Below are positions 22,564 through 34,668 of a stretch of 64,000 nt of DNA, piece by piece. Both the position numbers and the translations under genes were made by a program. The notes under the pieces are model-generated. The model did no database searches. It was given only the letters and a program-made list of their open reading frames with translations, and was not told where the DNA came from. How positions within the stretch are numbered: position 1 is the first letter of the stretch; each line of letters starts with the position of its first letter. Source of the DNA: Glebionis coronaria (Eukaryota; Streptophyta; Magnoliopsida; Asterales; Asteraceae); NCBI GenBank assembly GCA_025667525.1, contig CM046876.1, forward strand, positions 567,111,469 through 567,175,468, given 5' to 3'.

Positions 22564-24303
22564 ATCTCCCCAGTTTTGATGATGACAAAAAAGTAAACTG
22601 CAACACATATTAAAATGTATAAGTTACTCGTTTACACTTACTTCTCCCCCTTTTGTCAAATCAAAAAGGTAGTCAACGTCTTTGAAGAAGAGAAGAATCA
22701 ACGTCGAGAGAGCACACATCCAAAGTGGTAGTCATCGATTGCACGTCATTTGAGGAAGAGAAGAATTGACGTCAAGAGAGGTTGCATCCGAAAAATAGTC
22801 TTCATTGGTAGAAGAGGAGGATCGAATTTGAAAGACCTTGCATCCAAAAAGCTATTCGTCCCTTGGCAGAGAGGCAAGAATCTAAACCATAAACCCATCA
22901 TCTAAAAATATTGAGCTTGCGTCATCCTAGTGAAGTCTTCAATCACCATAGGTTAACTAACTCCAAGCATAGTAATAAGCTTATCTTCGATATTCCAAAA
23001 TTCATTACTTGCAAGATGTTTGATGAATGCAATTTAAGTGAGTCAATGATCGCAAATGTAATGAGTTGAACTAAAAAAATGCTCCCCCTTGATATGAGCT
23101 CCCCTTGCTTGAGGCACCAACAAAGCAAGAAAAGTGACGAGCTACAAAGAAGGGTTAGAAAAGTCCTACAAAACAGAGTTAGTGGACAAGAGCATATATA
23201 GAAAGGGTCACCCAAGCGGATTTAGCTTTAACCAACTCGAGTACAAAGAGAGGGACTCAAGAGAAAGCTAAAACAATCTTAACTTTTAGAAGTGTCAAAA
23301 ATATGGCAAGTTAAGAAAAATAAGAGGGCTATTATATAAAAAAGAGAACCCGACTTATTTTGGTGACACCAAAAATATAAAAAGGACTAAAGAGAGAAAA
23401 GAAATGTCCAATTTATAAAAATAGAAAATATTGTCGAGAGGACATACTTCGCATTAATATATTGGCAAAAATACCAAACTAAACAGAGTATGACATGGAC
23501 AATTAAAACAATTCCACATAGTCGAAAAGAAAGGAAGAATGACTATGATGAAAAGGAAAATGAGGATGATAAACAAGTCGTTTGCACAAACAATGACAAG
23601 CATTGAAGAAAGAAGTGCGCACGCGATGATATCGATAAAAAAAACAAGGAGGGGATTATGAGAAGATCAATTCAAAATTGTTGGAATAGAGGTAGAAAAG
23701 AATCATCCAACAATTTGAAGATATTATCTCAAGGTGTTAAAAAACTTAGAATTTATGGAATCATCCATACCAATTGTAAATTTTAACCGCAATCAACTCT
23801 CAGCAAAGAAGGACAAAAGAAATCTCAACCTAGAGACATTTTTTACCCAAAAAAAATTCCTTTAGAAAGCTCCAAAAGCGGATAAATCGACGCTTTAAGA
23901 AAAATACTAGATATAAGACATTATATACAAGGATGCTTATGAATGTCGGCACCAAAAAGATGACTCAATGATAAAGAGAAAGAGATAAAAGAAGTCAAAG
24001 AAGAGAAAGAAGAGAAAAACCTAGATGGATGGTGTTTAGCATACGATAATCTACATGCTCAAAGTTTCGTAGCTCTTCTCAATCATTGTGATTGTTCAAA
24101 GAACAATTACATGACGAGGAAAAGGTGAAGCTCGACTCAACTTAGTTTAGAAAGGATAGAAGAGAGAGACTCGACTTAGATAAGCATGATTAAAAGAAAT
24201 CAAAAGAGACTCAACACAGAAGTTAAGGATAACTTCACAAAATAATTCAAGAATACTATACCCTCATAGGTCATAGTGAAATCTTGAAAGAAAACAAGAG
24301 AAG
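22564..24303 (-). other. Noncoding 3' region of element Z
   Basis: A-rich and AAGAGAAG-rich sequence with several purine tracts on the minus strand (AAAAGGGGGAGAAG, about 22640; AAGGGGGAGC, about 23085), as known for the 3' region of Sireviruses. No protein is recognisable; the 90-codon minus frame at 22943-23215 has no known domain. It ends at AGAAG, the left target duplication of element W. Confidence 0.65.
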
Positions 24304-24799
24304 TGTTGGGAATAAAATGAGCTAAGTCACTCAGACGCTGACAAGAGGAAATTGGACGCTGACAAAAGGAAATGAAGCGCTGACAGATCAAGCACTGACA
24401 AGAAATATCCAAGCGCTAACAAGAAGAAGTCCAACCACTGATAGGAATATTTAGTCAACACGTTTATTATTTGAAGTAAAGATATACTCAATATTGTATT
24501 TTATTTATTTATCTTTAGAATAGTTGATAGGTTATCCTTTGTACACGACTCCTTATGTTATAAAATGAGGTCGTAGGGTTTGTAGTTCATATATACATTA
24601 TTCAGTTTTCATAACTTTCTAAGCAAGTTCGATCATCAATCAAAAGTGAAAGTTTGGTTTAACTATATGCTTGTTCTTTATTCTAAGTGTTAATTCCTCA
24701 TAACACTTGGATTGTTCATAATAACAAAGTTTCTCTACGTGTTAAACTTGATTTAATCTTGTTAACACAAAGCTAATCGATCTAAGTTTGGGATCAACA
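24304..24799 (+). repeat. 5' LTR of element W
   Basis: Starts TGTTGGGAATAAAATGAG, ends TTTGGGATCAACA. A TATA-like box TTATAAAA lies at 24558-24565, probably the genomic RNA promoter. Six copies of the RCGCTGACA motif lie at 24334-24443, spaced 21, 21, 15, 21 and 22 bp. Confidence 0.93.
24334..24443 (+). repeat. Phased RCGCTGACA cluster in W LTR
   Basis: Motif starts are at 24334, 24355, 24376, 24391, 24412 and 24434 (GACGCTGACA, GACGCTGACA, AGCGCTGACA, AGCACTGACA, AGCGCTAACA, ACCACTGATA). The right LTR has the same six sites with different point changes. Confidence 0.9.
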
Positions 24800-24801
24800 A
24801 G

Positions 24802-24813
24802 TAGTATCAGAGC
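24802..24813 (+). other. Primer-binding site of element W
   Basis: TAGTATCAGAGC, one change from the initiator-Met tRNA complement TGGTATCAGAGC seen in V, two bases after the LTR. Confidence 0.85.
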
Positions 24814-24881
24814 TTGTTGAGAAACTTTGATCTAGAAGAAAAGTAAACCCTAAAAACACCGAAACCCTAAAACTAGAAAAG

Positions 24882-27741
24882 ATGTATGCTACAGAATCTT
24901 CTTCCTCATCAAATCACAACCTAAAAATCCCCATGCTCGACCCTGACAACTTTGAACAATGGAAGTTCAATTTTGAACAATACCTTCAAATTCATGATCA
25001 TACTCTCTGGGAAATTATTGAATTTGGAAATTAATTTGATAAAGCAACTAGGATTACTGCTGTTATTGCAGCAAGAACTACTGCTGGTTCTCCAGCTGAA
25101 GAGCGTAGAGAAAGACCTGAAGATGGAAGAGCTATCTCAACTGCAGATATAGTCAAAAGAAGGAATGACATGAAGACCTTAAGCATTCTTAAACTCTCTC
25201 TGGGTCCAAACAATCAACACAAGTACAGAAGTTTTGAGTCTGCAAAAGAACTTTGGGCAGCCCTTCAAATCAACTATGGTGGTAATGATGACACTACCAA
25301 AGAAAAGAAAAAGCAACTTTTGCATGAATATGTTGTGTTTAAAGCTCTTCCCAATGAGAAGCTAAGTGAGGTAAGAAGCAGGCTTCTAGACATCACTAGC
25401 AAATTGACCTTTATGGGAACAGAATATGATGATGCTGATATCATTACTACTTTCCTTAAAAGTCTTGGTGATGCGTGGAAAATTGAAGCTAGATCTATCA
25501 TTGCTACCAATGCCCATAAGAGTTCTACTTTTGATGACGTCTATAATAAGTTAAAGATTGTAGAGAATGAAATTTTACTGGATCATAGAAGCAAGTCAAC
25601 ATCTGGAAACATGGATTTCATCTCAAATAGTGAAGCTCAAACCAATGAAAGAGAGTCATATGTACATCCTGTTACTGGATCACCTTGTGTTAGTGGTGGA
25701 TAAACCTTTTTCAATGTCTCACATTCAGACGCTGACACATACAATGTTGACTCACCAAAGCTTAAACCTAATGGTATTGATTTGGATACAGTATGGGCAT
25801 ACATTGTTGCATTGCCCATTGGTTCCTTGATTACCTATGAGGATCTTGAGCAAATCAGTGATGAGAATTTGGAAGAGATGGATATTAAATGGAATATGGC
25901 TCTTGCAAGTATCAGGGTCAACATATGGAATAGGAGATTTGGAAGGAAAATGACCTTCAATGCTAAAGATACTGCTGGATTTGATAAATCCAAGGTTGAG
26001 TGTTACAACTGCCATAGGATGGGTCACTTTATTAGAGAATGCAGATCTCCAAGAAGATCTGATGCTAGAAAGGCTTCAAGCCAAATCATCAAGGTTGAAG
26101 ATACTAAGCCAAAGGCTATGGTTGCAATGCAAGACATTGATGGTGTTGGATGGGACTAGAGCTTTTTGGCAAAGGATGTGGAATTGAATAAGGCTTTGAT
26201 TGCTGAGAAGGAAGAAGAAGAGCATGTTCACTTTGCTCTCATGGCCAACTCCTCGTCTTCATCAGATAATGAGGTATATGATGATGCTAACTGTAGTAAA
26301 GGCTGTCGATTAAACACTGAAAAGATTAACAAAGAAAATTTAAAGTTAAAATCAGATGTTTTTGATGTAGAATGTAGGCTATCGAATTATAAAATGGCAC
26401 TTGCACAAACTGAAAAGAATGTAGAGGAATATAAGAAAATGGAATTTGACCTAAAAGATCAAATTAACGTTTTGACTCATGATCTTAAAGTTAGTGTTGA
26501 ACTTAGGGATACTCTGATGAGATCCAGAGGAGAAGTGCAACTTAAGTTAGATGAAGCCATTAAGGATAAAGAAAATGTAGGGCTTAAAATTAAATTTTTT
26601 GATAAAGCCAGCCAAACCCTAGAAAAATGTGTCAGTGAACAAAGAAACCCTAGGGATATGTCTGGGATTGGGATGAATGAATATGTTGCTGTTCCTCCAC
26701 CTGCTGGGAACTTTTATGGTGTTCAGAGAAAGGATCTCTCTTGGACTGGTATTCTAGAACTCCAAGAAGAGGAATATATTCCTCCACCTAGAGTGCTCAC
26801 CCCAGTTGAGGAATATCAACAAAAGGTGACTGACCTTGAGAAGTGGAAAGCAGACAACCCTTTTCTTTTTGTTACGGGTGGAATGTTTAGTGAAATTCCA
26901 TTTGAGCCTACACCCATTACTATGACCAACCCCACTACTGGAAAACCTGTTAACCGTGGCTCACCCTGTTAATAGAAAACCTAGTGTTAAATATGCTGAA
27001 ATGTATAGAAAACCTAGGTCACCACAAAGCCAAGCTAGTGTTATAGCACAGGTTTCTTTCAATCTAGACCTAAGGTTATGTCTAGAAAAGCTTGTTACAC
27101 ATGTGGGAGTTTTTCTCACTTGGCCTATAAATGTGTCAGTGCCTCAAAAGTCAACGCTGACAATAGGTCAACCATGGTCAAACCCAAACCTTTTGTCCAA
27201 CCAAGTCCACAAGTTACTAAACCAGCTCCCTTCTTTACTAAAGGGACAAATACTCATGGACAAAGGCCCTTTCAAAAGACCAACACATGGTCTAACAGAC
27301 AATGGGTTCCTATAGCAAACCCTAATTTGGGCGCTGACAAGAACAAATTCAGCACTGACAGTAACAAATTTAACGCTGACAGGAACAATTCTAACACTGA
27401 CAGCTCTAGGTATGGTATGAACATGCCACAACAAGTTGGTGTTGGATCTTGTGTTAGACCAAGTAATAATAGGTATTTACAGCTAAGGGAAAGGGGTCTA
27501 AAGCTTCATTAGTTTGACTTGGAGACCTAAACAAGACCAAAACCCTAATTTTGATGGGATTTCTATGACCTGTAACATATTTCATTATCTTTCAAAGGTC
27601 ATTACTCAAGAAATTGGGGTAAACTGGGTGTTCAGGCCACAAAGGGATGAACAAGGGGTTGTTATAAGTACTAAGTCTGTTCTTGTTGAACAAGCACATG
27701 AATCCAAGTCTGCTCAGGCTTGGGTTTCCAAAGAAAACTAA
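24882..27741 (+). pseudogene. gag of element W, broken
   Basis: The frame starts at the ATG at 24882 with a Ser-rich tip and a LDPDNFEQWKFNFEQYLQ block, as in V gag. In-frame stops occur at about 25033 (TAA), 25701 (TAA), 26157 (TAG, where V has Trp) and 26970 (TAA); a frameshift near 27500 moves the last part into another frame (27514-27741). Two zinc knuckles remain: C-Y-N-C-x4-H-x4-C at about 26003 and C-Y-T-C-x4-H-x4-C at about 27093. Between them are Glu/Lys-rich coiled-coil segments (26166-26640). A 21-bp, seven-residue tandem repeat (27331-27402) encodes Asn/Ser-x-Asp units. The final block AWVSKEN then stop is conserved with V. It would have made particle structural protein; this copy cannot. 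Confidence 0.88.
27331..27402 (+). repeat. 21-bp motif repeat within W gag
   Basis: GCGCTGACA, GCACTGACA, ACGCTGACA and ACACTGACA begin at 27331, 27352, 27373 and 27394, exactly 21 bp apart, in the GCT-GAC (Ala-Asp) reading phase. Confidence 0.9.
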
Positions 27742-30700
27742 TTTGTTTTCTTTATGTGCAAGGCATTCAAAAGCAGGTCAATGATCATGGATATTGGGAC
27801 AGTGGATGCTCTAGGCACATGACGGGGAAGGAAGATTATTTGTCAAATTTTACCCCCATTAAAGATGATGACAAAGTGTACTTTGGAGGAGGCTATGGAA
27901 CAATATCTGGCAAAGGCACTCTTATCACCAACAATTTACGTTTTGAAAATGTTTTTTTGGTAAAAGAACTTGACTATAACTTGTTTAGTGTGTCACAAGT
28001 TTGTGACAACAATAATAAAGTTCTTTTTACTGATACTGAATGCTTGGTGTTGAGTAAGGATTTTAAGATGCCTGATGAGAAGTTTATTGAATATAGAACA
28101 CCTAGGCATAAGGACATTTATAATGTTAATCTTCAAGGGATTAAACTGAAAAAGAATCTGTCATGTCTTAATGCTAAAGCTTCAGTAGATGAGAGTAATT
28201 TATGGCACAAAAGGTTAGGGCACATAAACTTTAAGAATATTAATAGACTTGTGAGACATGATTTAGTTGATGGTTTCCTTCAAAAGCTTTCCACAATGAT
28301 CACTCTTGTGTTGCATGTCTTAAAGGCAAACAACACAAAGTCTCCTTTAAGACTAAAATTGTGCATTCCAGTTCTAAACCACTTCACTTGCTACATATGG
28401 ATTTATTTGGCCCAACTAATATAGAAAGTTTAAATGGTAAATCTTACTGCTTTGTTATAACTGATGATTTTTCTAGATTTACTTGGACTTTCTTTTTGGC
28501 CTTAAAAAGTGATACTGCCACAGTTTTGATTAACTTTATTACCCAAATTCAAAAGAAAACAGGTAATGAGGTTAAAATACTTAACTGTGATAATGGTGGT
28601 GAGTTTAGAAATAAACTGTTAGATACCTTCTGTTTTGATAAAGGGATTACTAGGGAATTTAGCATAGCTAGAATTCTACAGCAGAATGGTGTGGCTGAAA
28701 GAAAGAATAGAACACTCATAGAAGCAGCTAGGACAATGTTGGCTGATGCTAAGTTTCCTATTGCTTTTTGGGCTGAGGCTGTGAACACAACCTGCTATGT
28801 TCAAAATAGGGCATTGGTCAACAAATCCACAATAAGACACCTTATGAGCTATTTTGGAATAGGAAACCCAACATAGGTTTTCTTAAACCCTTTGGATGTC
28901 ATGTAGTGATACTCGATACTAGTGATGCCTTAGGAAAGTTTAATGCAAAAGGTGATGAAGGCTACTTTGTGGGTTATTCTACGCATATCAGAGGGTATAG
29001 GGTTTACAACAAGAAAGAAAAACGCATTCTTAAAAAAGTACATGTTAACTTTTTAGAAAGTAAACCTAGTGATCCTGAGAGTGGATCAGACTGGTTCTTT
29101 GATTTAGAACCATTATCTATAACCTTTAATTATATGCATGTCACTAATCCAGACATTGTGAAAAGCGATTCAAATGCTGTGGAATAACCTATTGTTGAAA
29201 TTGCAGGTAAACAGGTTGCTAAGAAAGAAGGATCACATGCAATCAAATCAGACTCCATACTTGAGTATGTTACCATTCCTATATGGACTGATGGGTTTGC
29301 ACAAGCATCTGCTGCTGCTGAAAAGGAGGAAGAGGGGCCACAAGAAAAGCTAGTTGATAAAAACATGCATGCATCTTCAAGCGCTGACAAAGCCAATTCA
29401 GACACTGATAGGTTAAATTCAGATGCTGAAAGCTCAGACGCTGACAACCTGTTTGGACATTTATTCTCTTCCAATACTTTTGAACATGGTGAACCTTCCA
29501 TACTCAATCAAGAGGTTCATTCAAGTGAAGATGGGAGTGGAAATAAAGATGATATTGGCAACATGGAATCTGAAATAGAAGACAACACACTATTTGGGGG
29601 AGGAATACTTACATAGGTGGCCAAAAATCATCCTCCTTCCCTAATCATTGGTGATGTTCAGTCTCCTGTTCAAACAAGGAGGTCTCATCAGACTCAAGGT
29701 GGTTTCATTGCCAATATCCGCAAGAAGGAAGATACCCCTCTTGTACATGCATGTTTGTTTGCTTGTTTTCTGTCACAACATGAACCCAAGAAGATTTTTG
29801 ATCCTCTTAAAGAACCAAGTAGAGCTTCACCAGTTTGCCATTCAAGATGTGTGGAAGCTAGTTGATTGTCAAAGGTATGTTAGACCTATTGGGACACGTT
29901 GGGTTCTAAGAAACAAGAGGGATGAAAGAGGAATTCTGGTCAGAAACAAGGCATGTTTAGTTGCTCAAGGCTATACACAAGAAGAAGGAATAGACTTTGA
30001 AGAGGTTTTTGCACCTGTTGCAAGGATAGAAGCAATAAGGATTTTCCTAGCCTATGCTTCTTGCATGGGTTTCACAGTTTATCAAATGGATGTGAAGAGT
30101 GCTTTCTTATATGGCACAACTGAGGAGAAGGTGTATGTGATGCAACCTCCTGGTTTTGAAGATCTAGAGCATCCAGACAAAGTGTATAGAGTCAAGAAAT
30201 CAATGTATGGACTTCATCAGGCCCCAAGAGCATGGTATGGTACATTATCCACCTACCTGGTGGAAAATGGGTTTAAGAGGGACACCATAGACCAGATTTT
30301 ATTTACCAAGAAGATTGGTAAGGATTTTCTACTTGTTCAGGTCTATGTGGATGATATTAACTTTGGTTCATCAAATCTAAAGATGAGTGAAGAATTTTCC
30401 AAGCTCATGACAAACAAATTCAAGATGAGTGCAATGGGAGAGATGAACTTCTTTCTAGGGTTACAAGTCCAACAGAAAGAAGATGGTATATTTATCTCTC
30501 AAGACAAGTATGTAGAAGAAATCTTGAAGAAGTTTGGTTTTTCTCCACATGAAAAACGGGCTAGCACAACCATGGATAAGGAACACCCTTGGGGAAAGAC
30601 TGGAGATGGAAAATAAGTGGATGTCAGGCATTATAGATCAATGATTGGGTCATTGATGTATCTTACAGCCTCTAGACCTAACATCATGTTTGTTGTGTGT

Positions 30701-31291
30701 GCATGTGCACGCCATCAGGTGACTCCTAAAGAGTGTCATCTTCATGTTGTCAAAAGGATTTTTAGATACCTTAGGTTCTATCCCACCTTGGGATTATGGT
30801 ATCCTAAAGATTGTCCATTGGAGCTTATTGGCTATTCAGACATTGACTATAGAGGTGATAAGTTTGATAGAAAATCCACAACTGGTGGATGCCAATTTCT
30901 TGGGAGCAGACTGATATCTTGGCAATGCAAGAAACAAACAGTGGTGGCCAACTCTACAACTAAAGCAGAATATGTTGCAGCAGCTACTTGTTATGGACAA
31001 GTTCTATGGATACAAAACCAGCTGTTGGATTATGGGTATAACTTTATGCATACCAAGATATTTGTAGATAATAACAGTACATTATGCATTATCAAGAATC
31101 TTGTACATCACTCTAAAACAAAACACATAGAAATTAGACATCATTTTATAAGATATTGTTTTGAAAAGGGTTTAATACATCCAGATAGGGTAGACACAGA
31201 AGAAAATGTGGCTGATCTTTTAACTAAACCTTTTGATGTTGGGAGGTTCCAGTACTTGGTAACAAGTATTAGAATGATCAATCTCACCTAA
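27720..31291 (+). pseudogene. pol of element W (protease, integrase, RT, RNase H), broken
   Basis: Order: protease loop DSGCSRHMTG (about 27800), integrase zinc-binding HKRLGHINF block (about 28205), integrase core with [16 protein letters not shown] and [16 protein letters not shown] (28395-28730), RT from [15 protein letters not shown] (about 29890) through [17 protein letters not shown] palm to VYVDDINFG (about 30345; V has YVDDII), and RNase H with YSDIDYRGD, TKAEYVAAA and DNNSTLCI blocks (30617-31291). Frameshifts near 28295, 28850 and 29820 and stops at about 29185, 29614 and 30614 break it. It is closely related to pol of V. A serine/aspartate repeat at 29381-29446 again encodes the W motif. 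Confidence 0.9.
29381..29446 (+). repeat. Phased motif cluster within W pol linker
   Basis: Motif starts 29381, 29402, 29423 and 29438 give spacings 21, 21, 15, the same series as the first four sites of the W LTR. All are read in the GCT-GAC phase. Confidence 0.88.
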
Positions 31292-32072
31292 ATGTGCTTT
31301 TGAAATCATTGTATATTTTGTACAGGATGTGTACTGTTATTAGTCTTTGTACAAGATTAGGTTTTCCACTTTATTTTTCTAACGCTGAAAAAGGTTATTT
31401 GAACGCTGACAAGTGTTAAAATGGCCGCTAACAGCAATATGTTAGTTTTGTGGTTTTTGATCTAATCATACAGGCATTATGAGCATTGTACAAATGGATA
31501 CATAGTTGCTTATGGATCTTTGGAGCTTACAAGGAATGTGTTAAAGTTTATGGATGATGGTTGGAATGTTTACATTCCTATCTTGACATAAATTTTTACT
31601 ACATGCTTTTAATTTGGCAACTTTGTATATCATGGTTTAAGGGGAGGTTTAAGAAACCTTTAGGATTTTGGGTATTCTTAGAATGCTCTTATCACAATTC
31701 TATATTGTGTCCACTGGTGAGTACGATTTGGTTTTCTAATTCGTGAGGCACTGTAGCATGCAAAGTTGATATATTGTGCACGCTGCCAAGACTTTTTGGC
31801 CTAGAATTGGATTTGGTCGGTTGGGAGACTTGGGAACGTTTTTATTGGGCTTACATGGGAAGTTACAAAGTGTTTATATGAGGTAACTTCACTATTAATA
31901 ACTTTGGTTAGCAAGGGACACTTGAGGATAATTATGTCTATCTTGCTTAAGCAAGTGTGCATGATTGGACAGTGCTTGCCACCCTATAGTCGTTTTCAGT
32001 CTAAGAGTTATCTTCGCTAGGGTAAACTTCTTTGTTAAGGTCCTTTTTATTTTTAATTATTTTTATTTTTGG

Positions 32073-32172
32073 ACGCTGACATATTTACTTTCCAAACGCT
32101 GATAAGACCAATTTAAACGCTGACATGACAAATTTTCAACACTGACAAGAATATAGCCGTTAGACGCTGATG
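32073..32172 (+). repeat. Phased motif cluster in W spacer
   Basis: ACGCTGACA-like sites start at 32073, 32096, 32117, 32139 and 32164. This is noncoding DNA about 300 bp upstream of the accessory ORF. Confidence 0.85.
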
Positions 32173-32343
32173 TTTACTTTTTGACCGTTGAAAAACATTG
32201 GGTCCTACCCAGTTGTTATTTTTGACGAAAATATGGGCCGTAATTTTAGAGAGTTGGTAACTTTTAATTAATGAAGGAGATAAGTTATATATTTTTCAAG
32301 ATTGTCATGATTTCTTTTTTAATATAACTGCCTCATTTTTCAA

Positions 32344-32375
32344 CCAATAGTATGTTTTTACCTCTCCTAAAAATA
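32344..32375 (+). promoter_or_regulatory. Putative promoter of W accessory ORF
   Basis: A CCAAT box (32344-32348) is followed by a decayed TATA-like CTAAAAATAC (32366-32375), about 110 bp before the accessory ATG at 32484. V has CCAAT and a perfect TATATAAAC at the matching place. Confidence 0.45.
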
Positions 32376-32483
32376 CGCCTATTTTCTTTCAAACAGGGTA
32401 ACTGCTATTCTTGTTTAACTAAAATCTCTCAAACCTTCATATTTCTATTACTTTCATATCACAGTTTTCTATCATCAATCTTC

Positions 32484-34075
32484 ATGGCACCAAAGTTTAA
32501 ACCTGCTCAAGTGTAATTGGGATTCAGAAGCCAACACGACATGGTGGCTTACTTGGAGGCTGATAATACATTGTATCCCCAATACACTCAGATGATTGAG
32601 TATTTGAATGCGTCTCCTTTAAGGTATGCACTTTCACATACTCCTCTTGTCCCTATCACACACATTAAGCAGTTTTGGAACACAGTCAGTTCCACAATAG
32701 TTAATGGAGTGATTACATTGACTGCTACTGTTCATGGGGCTCCATGGGTGGTTACTGAAGCTTTGGTTCGCCGAGCTTTGCATCTTGATGACGCTGATGG
32801 TATAACCACCTTTCCTCTCACAGAGCTAGAGTTAGGACTCCAAGCCTTGGGTTATGATTTGCCCCCAGTGGGTCATTTAAATAAATATACCAAAAAACAA
32901 TTTCCTCCATTTTGGAAGTTCCTTATACATGTCATCCTACAATGTTTGAGTCCCAAATGCTCCTCACACAATGAAATCAACTGTTCAATCGGGAGTGCCA
33001 TTGTGTGTATTGCAACTGGGCAAAAATACAATTTTTCAAGAATGATTTTTGATGGCATGTGTCATAATAAGGGTAACAAGATGACTCTTGCTTACCCTAG
33101 GTTTTTACAAATGGTTTTTGACATGCAAGGATACTGCAAAAGGGATCATGACAATTTTTATACGATCCCTGTTCAAAAGAAAAAGGTTTTTGGGAATATG
33201 AATTCACCACCATACATAGACTTACCACTCACCCCAGCCATGCTTGTTGTCATTGAGGCAGCAACACACCCTCACCCTCAACCACAACTATAACCATTAC
33301 CAGACCACCCTCCATCACCCCAACACATGGACATTGACCCTCAACCATCCGGCGCTGACACTCATAATGTGAGCACTGACACATTTAACCCAAACGGTGA
33401 CACCTTTTTACCTCACACCCAAACAGACCCTCATTCTATTTCCTTTTCTGAACAACCCGATTTTAGGTTGGAAAAACGCCAAAGGACTGCTGGAGTGTTC
33501 TCCTCTAATGGTCCTAGCCATGTAGCAGAGAGAACCACCACCACAAGTGTGGCTGGTGACATGGGTGGGGCTGGGACTATTGACTCTGGCTTAGTAGCAC
33601 GTCAAGGCAGTCCCAACATCCTTAAGACCCCATCCATGCCCGATGAATCTCTTTTGGGAGGTCAAATTCCCATCATAGAGGAGGGCAGATTGGAACCTTA
33701 TACACTTTTAGAATTGACGGTGATTTACATTAGCTTGCAAAAGCAAAATGCAAACCTTGTACAAGTTGTCACAGGTCAAGGCCTTGAACTCAAGCAATTG
33801 AGGGAGAGGATAGTTGTTTTGGAGGCTGCCAATGCTAGGAAAAGGCAGGCAAGAGTCCTTTCATCAGGGGAGGATTCTTACAAAGGGGAGGAGGATGCAC
33901 CAACAAGGCCATTCAATTTGAGTGACAAGGGCTCACAAGAAGAAGAAGGTGGTTCTTTTGCAAGTAAACAGGTGGAAATAGTTGAAGCCTTGACCAGTTT
34001 GAAGGAGAAGCCTGTTCTTGATGTTTCATTGATCACTCCAAAGAAATTGTCATTTTTAGAGATGATGGAACAAGC
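32484..34075 (+). pseudogene. Accessory ORF of element W, 5' part
   Basis: It starts at the ATG at 32484 and meets a TAA at 32514, after which the frame stays open from 32517 to 33293. The N-terminal domain (HIKQFWNTVSS, LDDADGITTFP, KFLIHVILQCLSPK, ICIATGQKYNFSRMIFDGM-type blocks) aligns by eye with residues 1-250 of the V accessory protein. A second open segment (33327-34075) has a coiled coil (about 33700-33840, ISLQKQNANLVQVV) and the SSGEDSYKGEE block also seen in V as STDEDASKGEE. V is inserted after the codons for MEQA. The function is unknown; the family sits where env-like ORFs sit in Sireviruses, but I see no membrane segment. Confidence 0.8.
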
Positions 34076-34600
34076 TGTTGATCCCAAAGTCAGATCTTAA
34101 ACCTTAATAGCTTGTTTAAGGGTTGTGATAGAGAGAAAGAATTCAATCTAACACTAGAGAAACTTTGCAAAGCAAAGTAACTAAACAAGATGCGGAATGT
34201 AATGTTTAGCACAAGAACAAATGAGATTCAAACGTTGCACTTTAATATATCAAGGATATACGAATACCCAAAGTGGTATTAGGGTTTACAAAACCTTAAA
34301 GTAATAATAATGAAAAACGAAATGAGAAAGACACTCTTTGCATGCTAACCTAGTGAGTCCTTTTATAGATGCAAGGACCCACGTACAAGATCACTACTAA
34401 CAAACTATGGAAAGTATTAAGGAATAATAACTGAAACGCGTAAAGATCTATTCCATGTTTATCTTGATGGCAGGGCCTTTGACTCCAGCAGGGGAACGGA
34501 TCCCCCTGCCTTTGTTATTTAGCAGGGGGAACTTACTCTAGCAGGGGTATAAATAATCAACTAGCAGGGGAAACAAATAAGCATAGTTTTATTCCCAACA
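34076..34600 (-). repeat. 3' LTR of element V
   Basis: Plus strand TGTTGATCCCAAAGTCAG to ATTCCCAACA. Read on the minus strand it begins TGTTGGGAATAAAA and ends GGGATCAACA, the same tips as W LTRs. A minus-strand TATA box CTATAAAAGG lies at 34359-34368. GCAGGGG sites start at 34488, 34522, 34541 and 34564, with one inverted copy at 34503. Confidence 0.97.
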
Positions 34601-34613
34601 ATCCTCCCCTAAA
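34601..34613 (-). other. Polypurine tract of element V
   Basis: Minus strand TTTAGGGGAGGAT directly before the LTR. W has the identical tract at 47119-47131. Confidence 0.85.
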
Positions 34614-34668
34614 CTTGTGCTTTCCCCTAAAGACAAGTTTCTGAATAAATGCTAGTTGATGAGGATGC

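Larger units (their letters stand above)
31292..32483 (+). other. Spacer of W between pol and accessory ORF
   Basis: No protein. It contains two motif clusters (31382-31434, spacing 21 and 22; 32073-32172, spacing 23, 21, 22, 25) and a promoter-like stretch just before the accessory ORF. Element V has an equivalent 1.1-kb spacer. Confidence 0.75.
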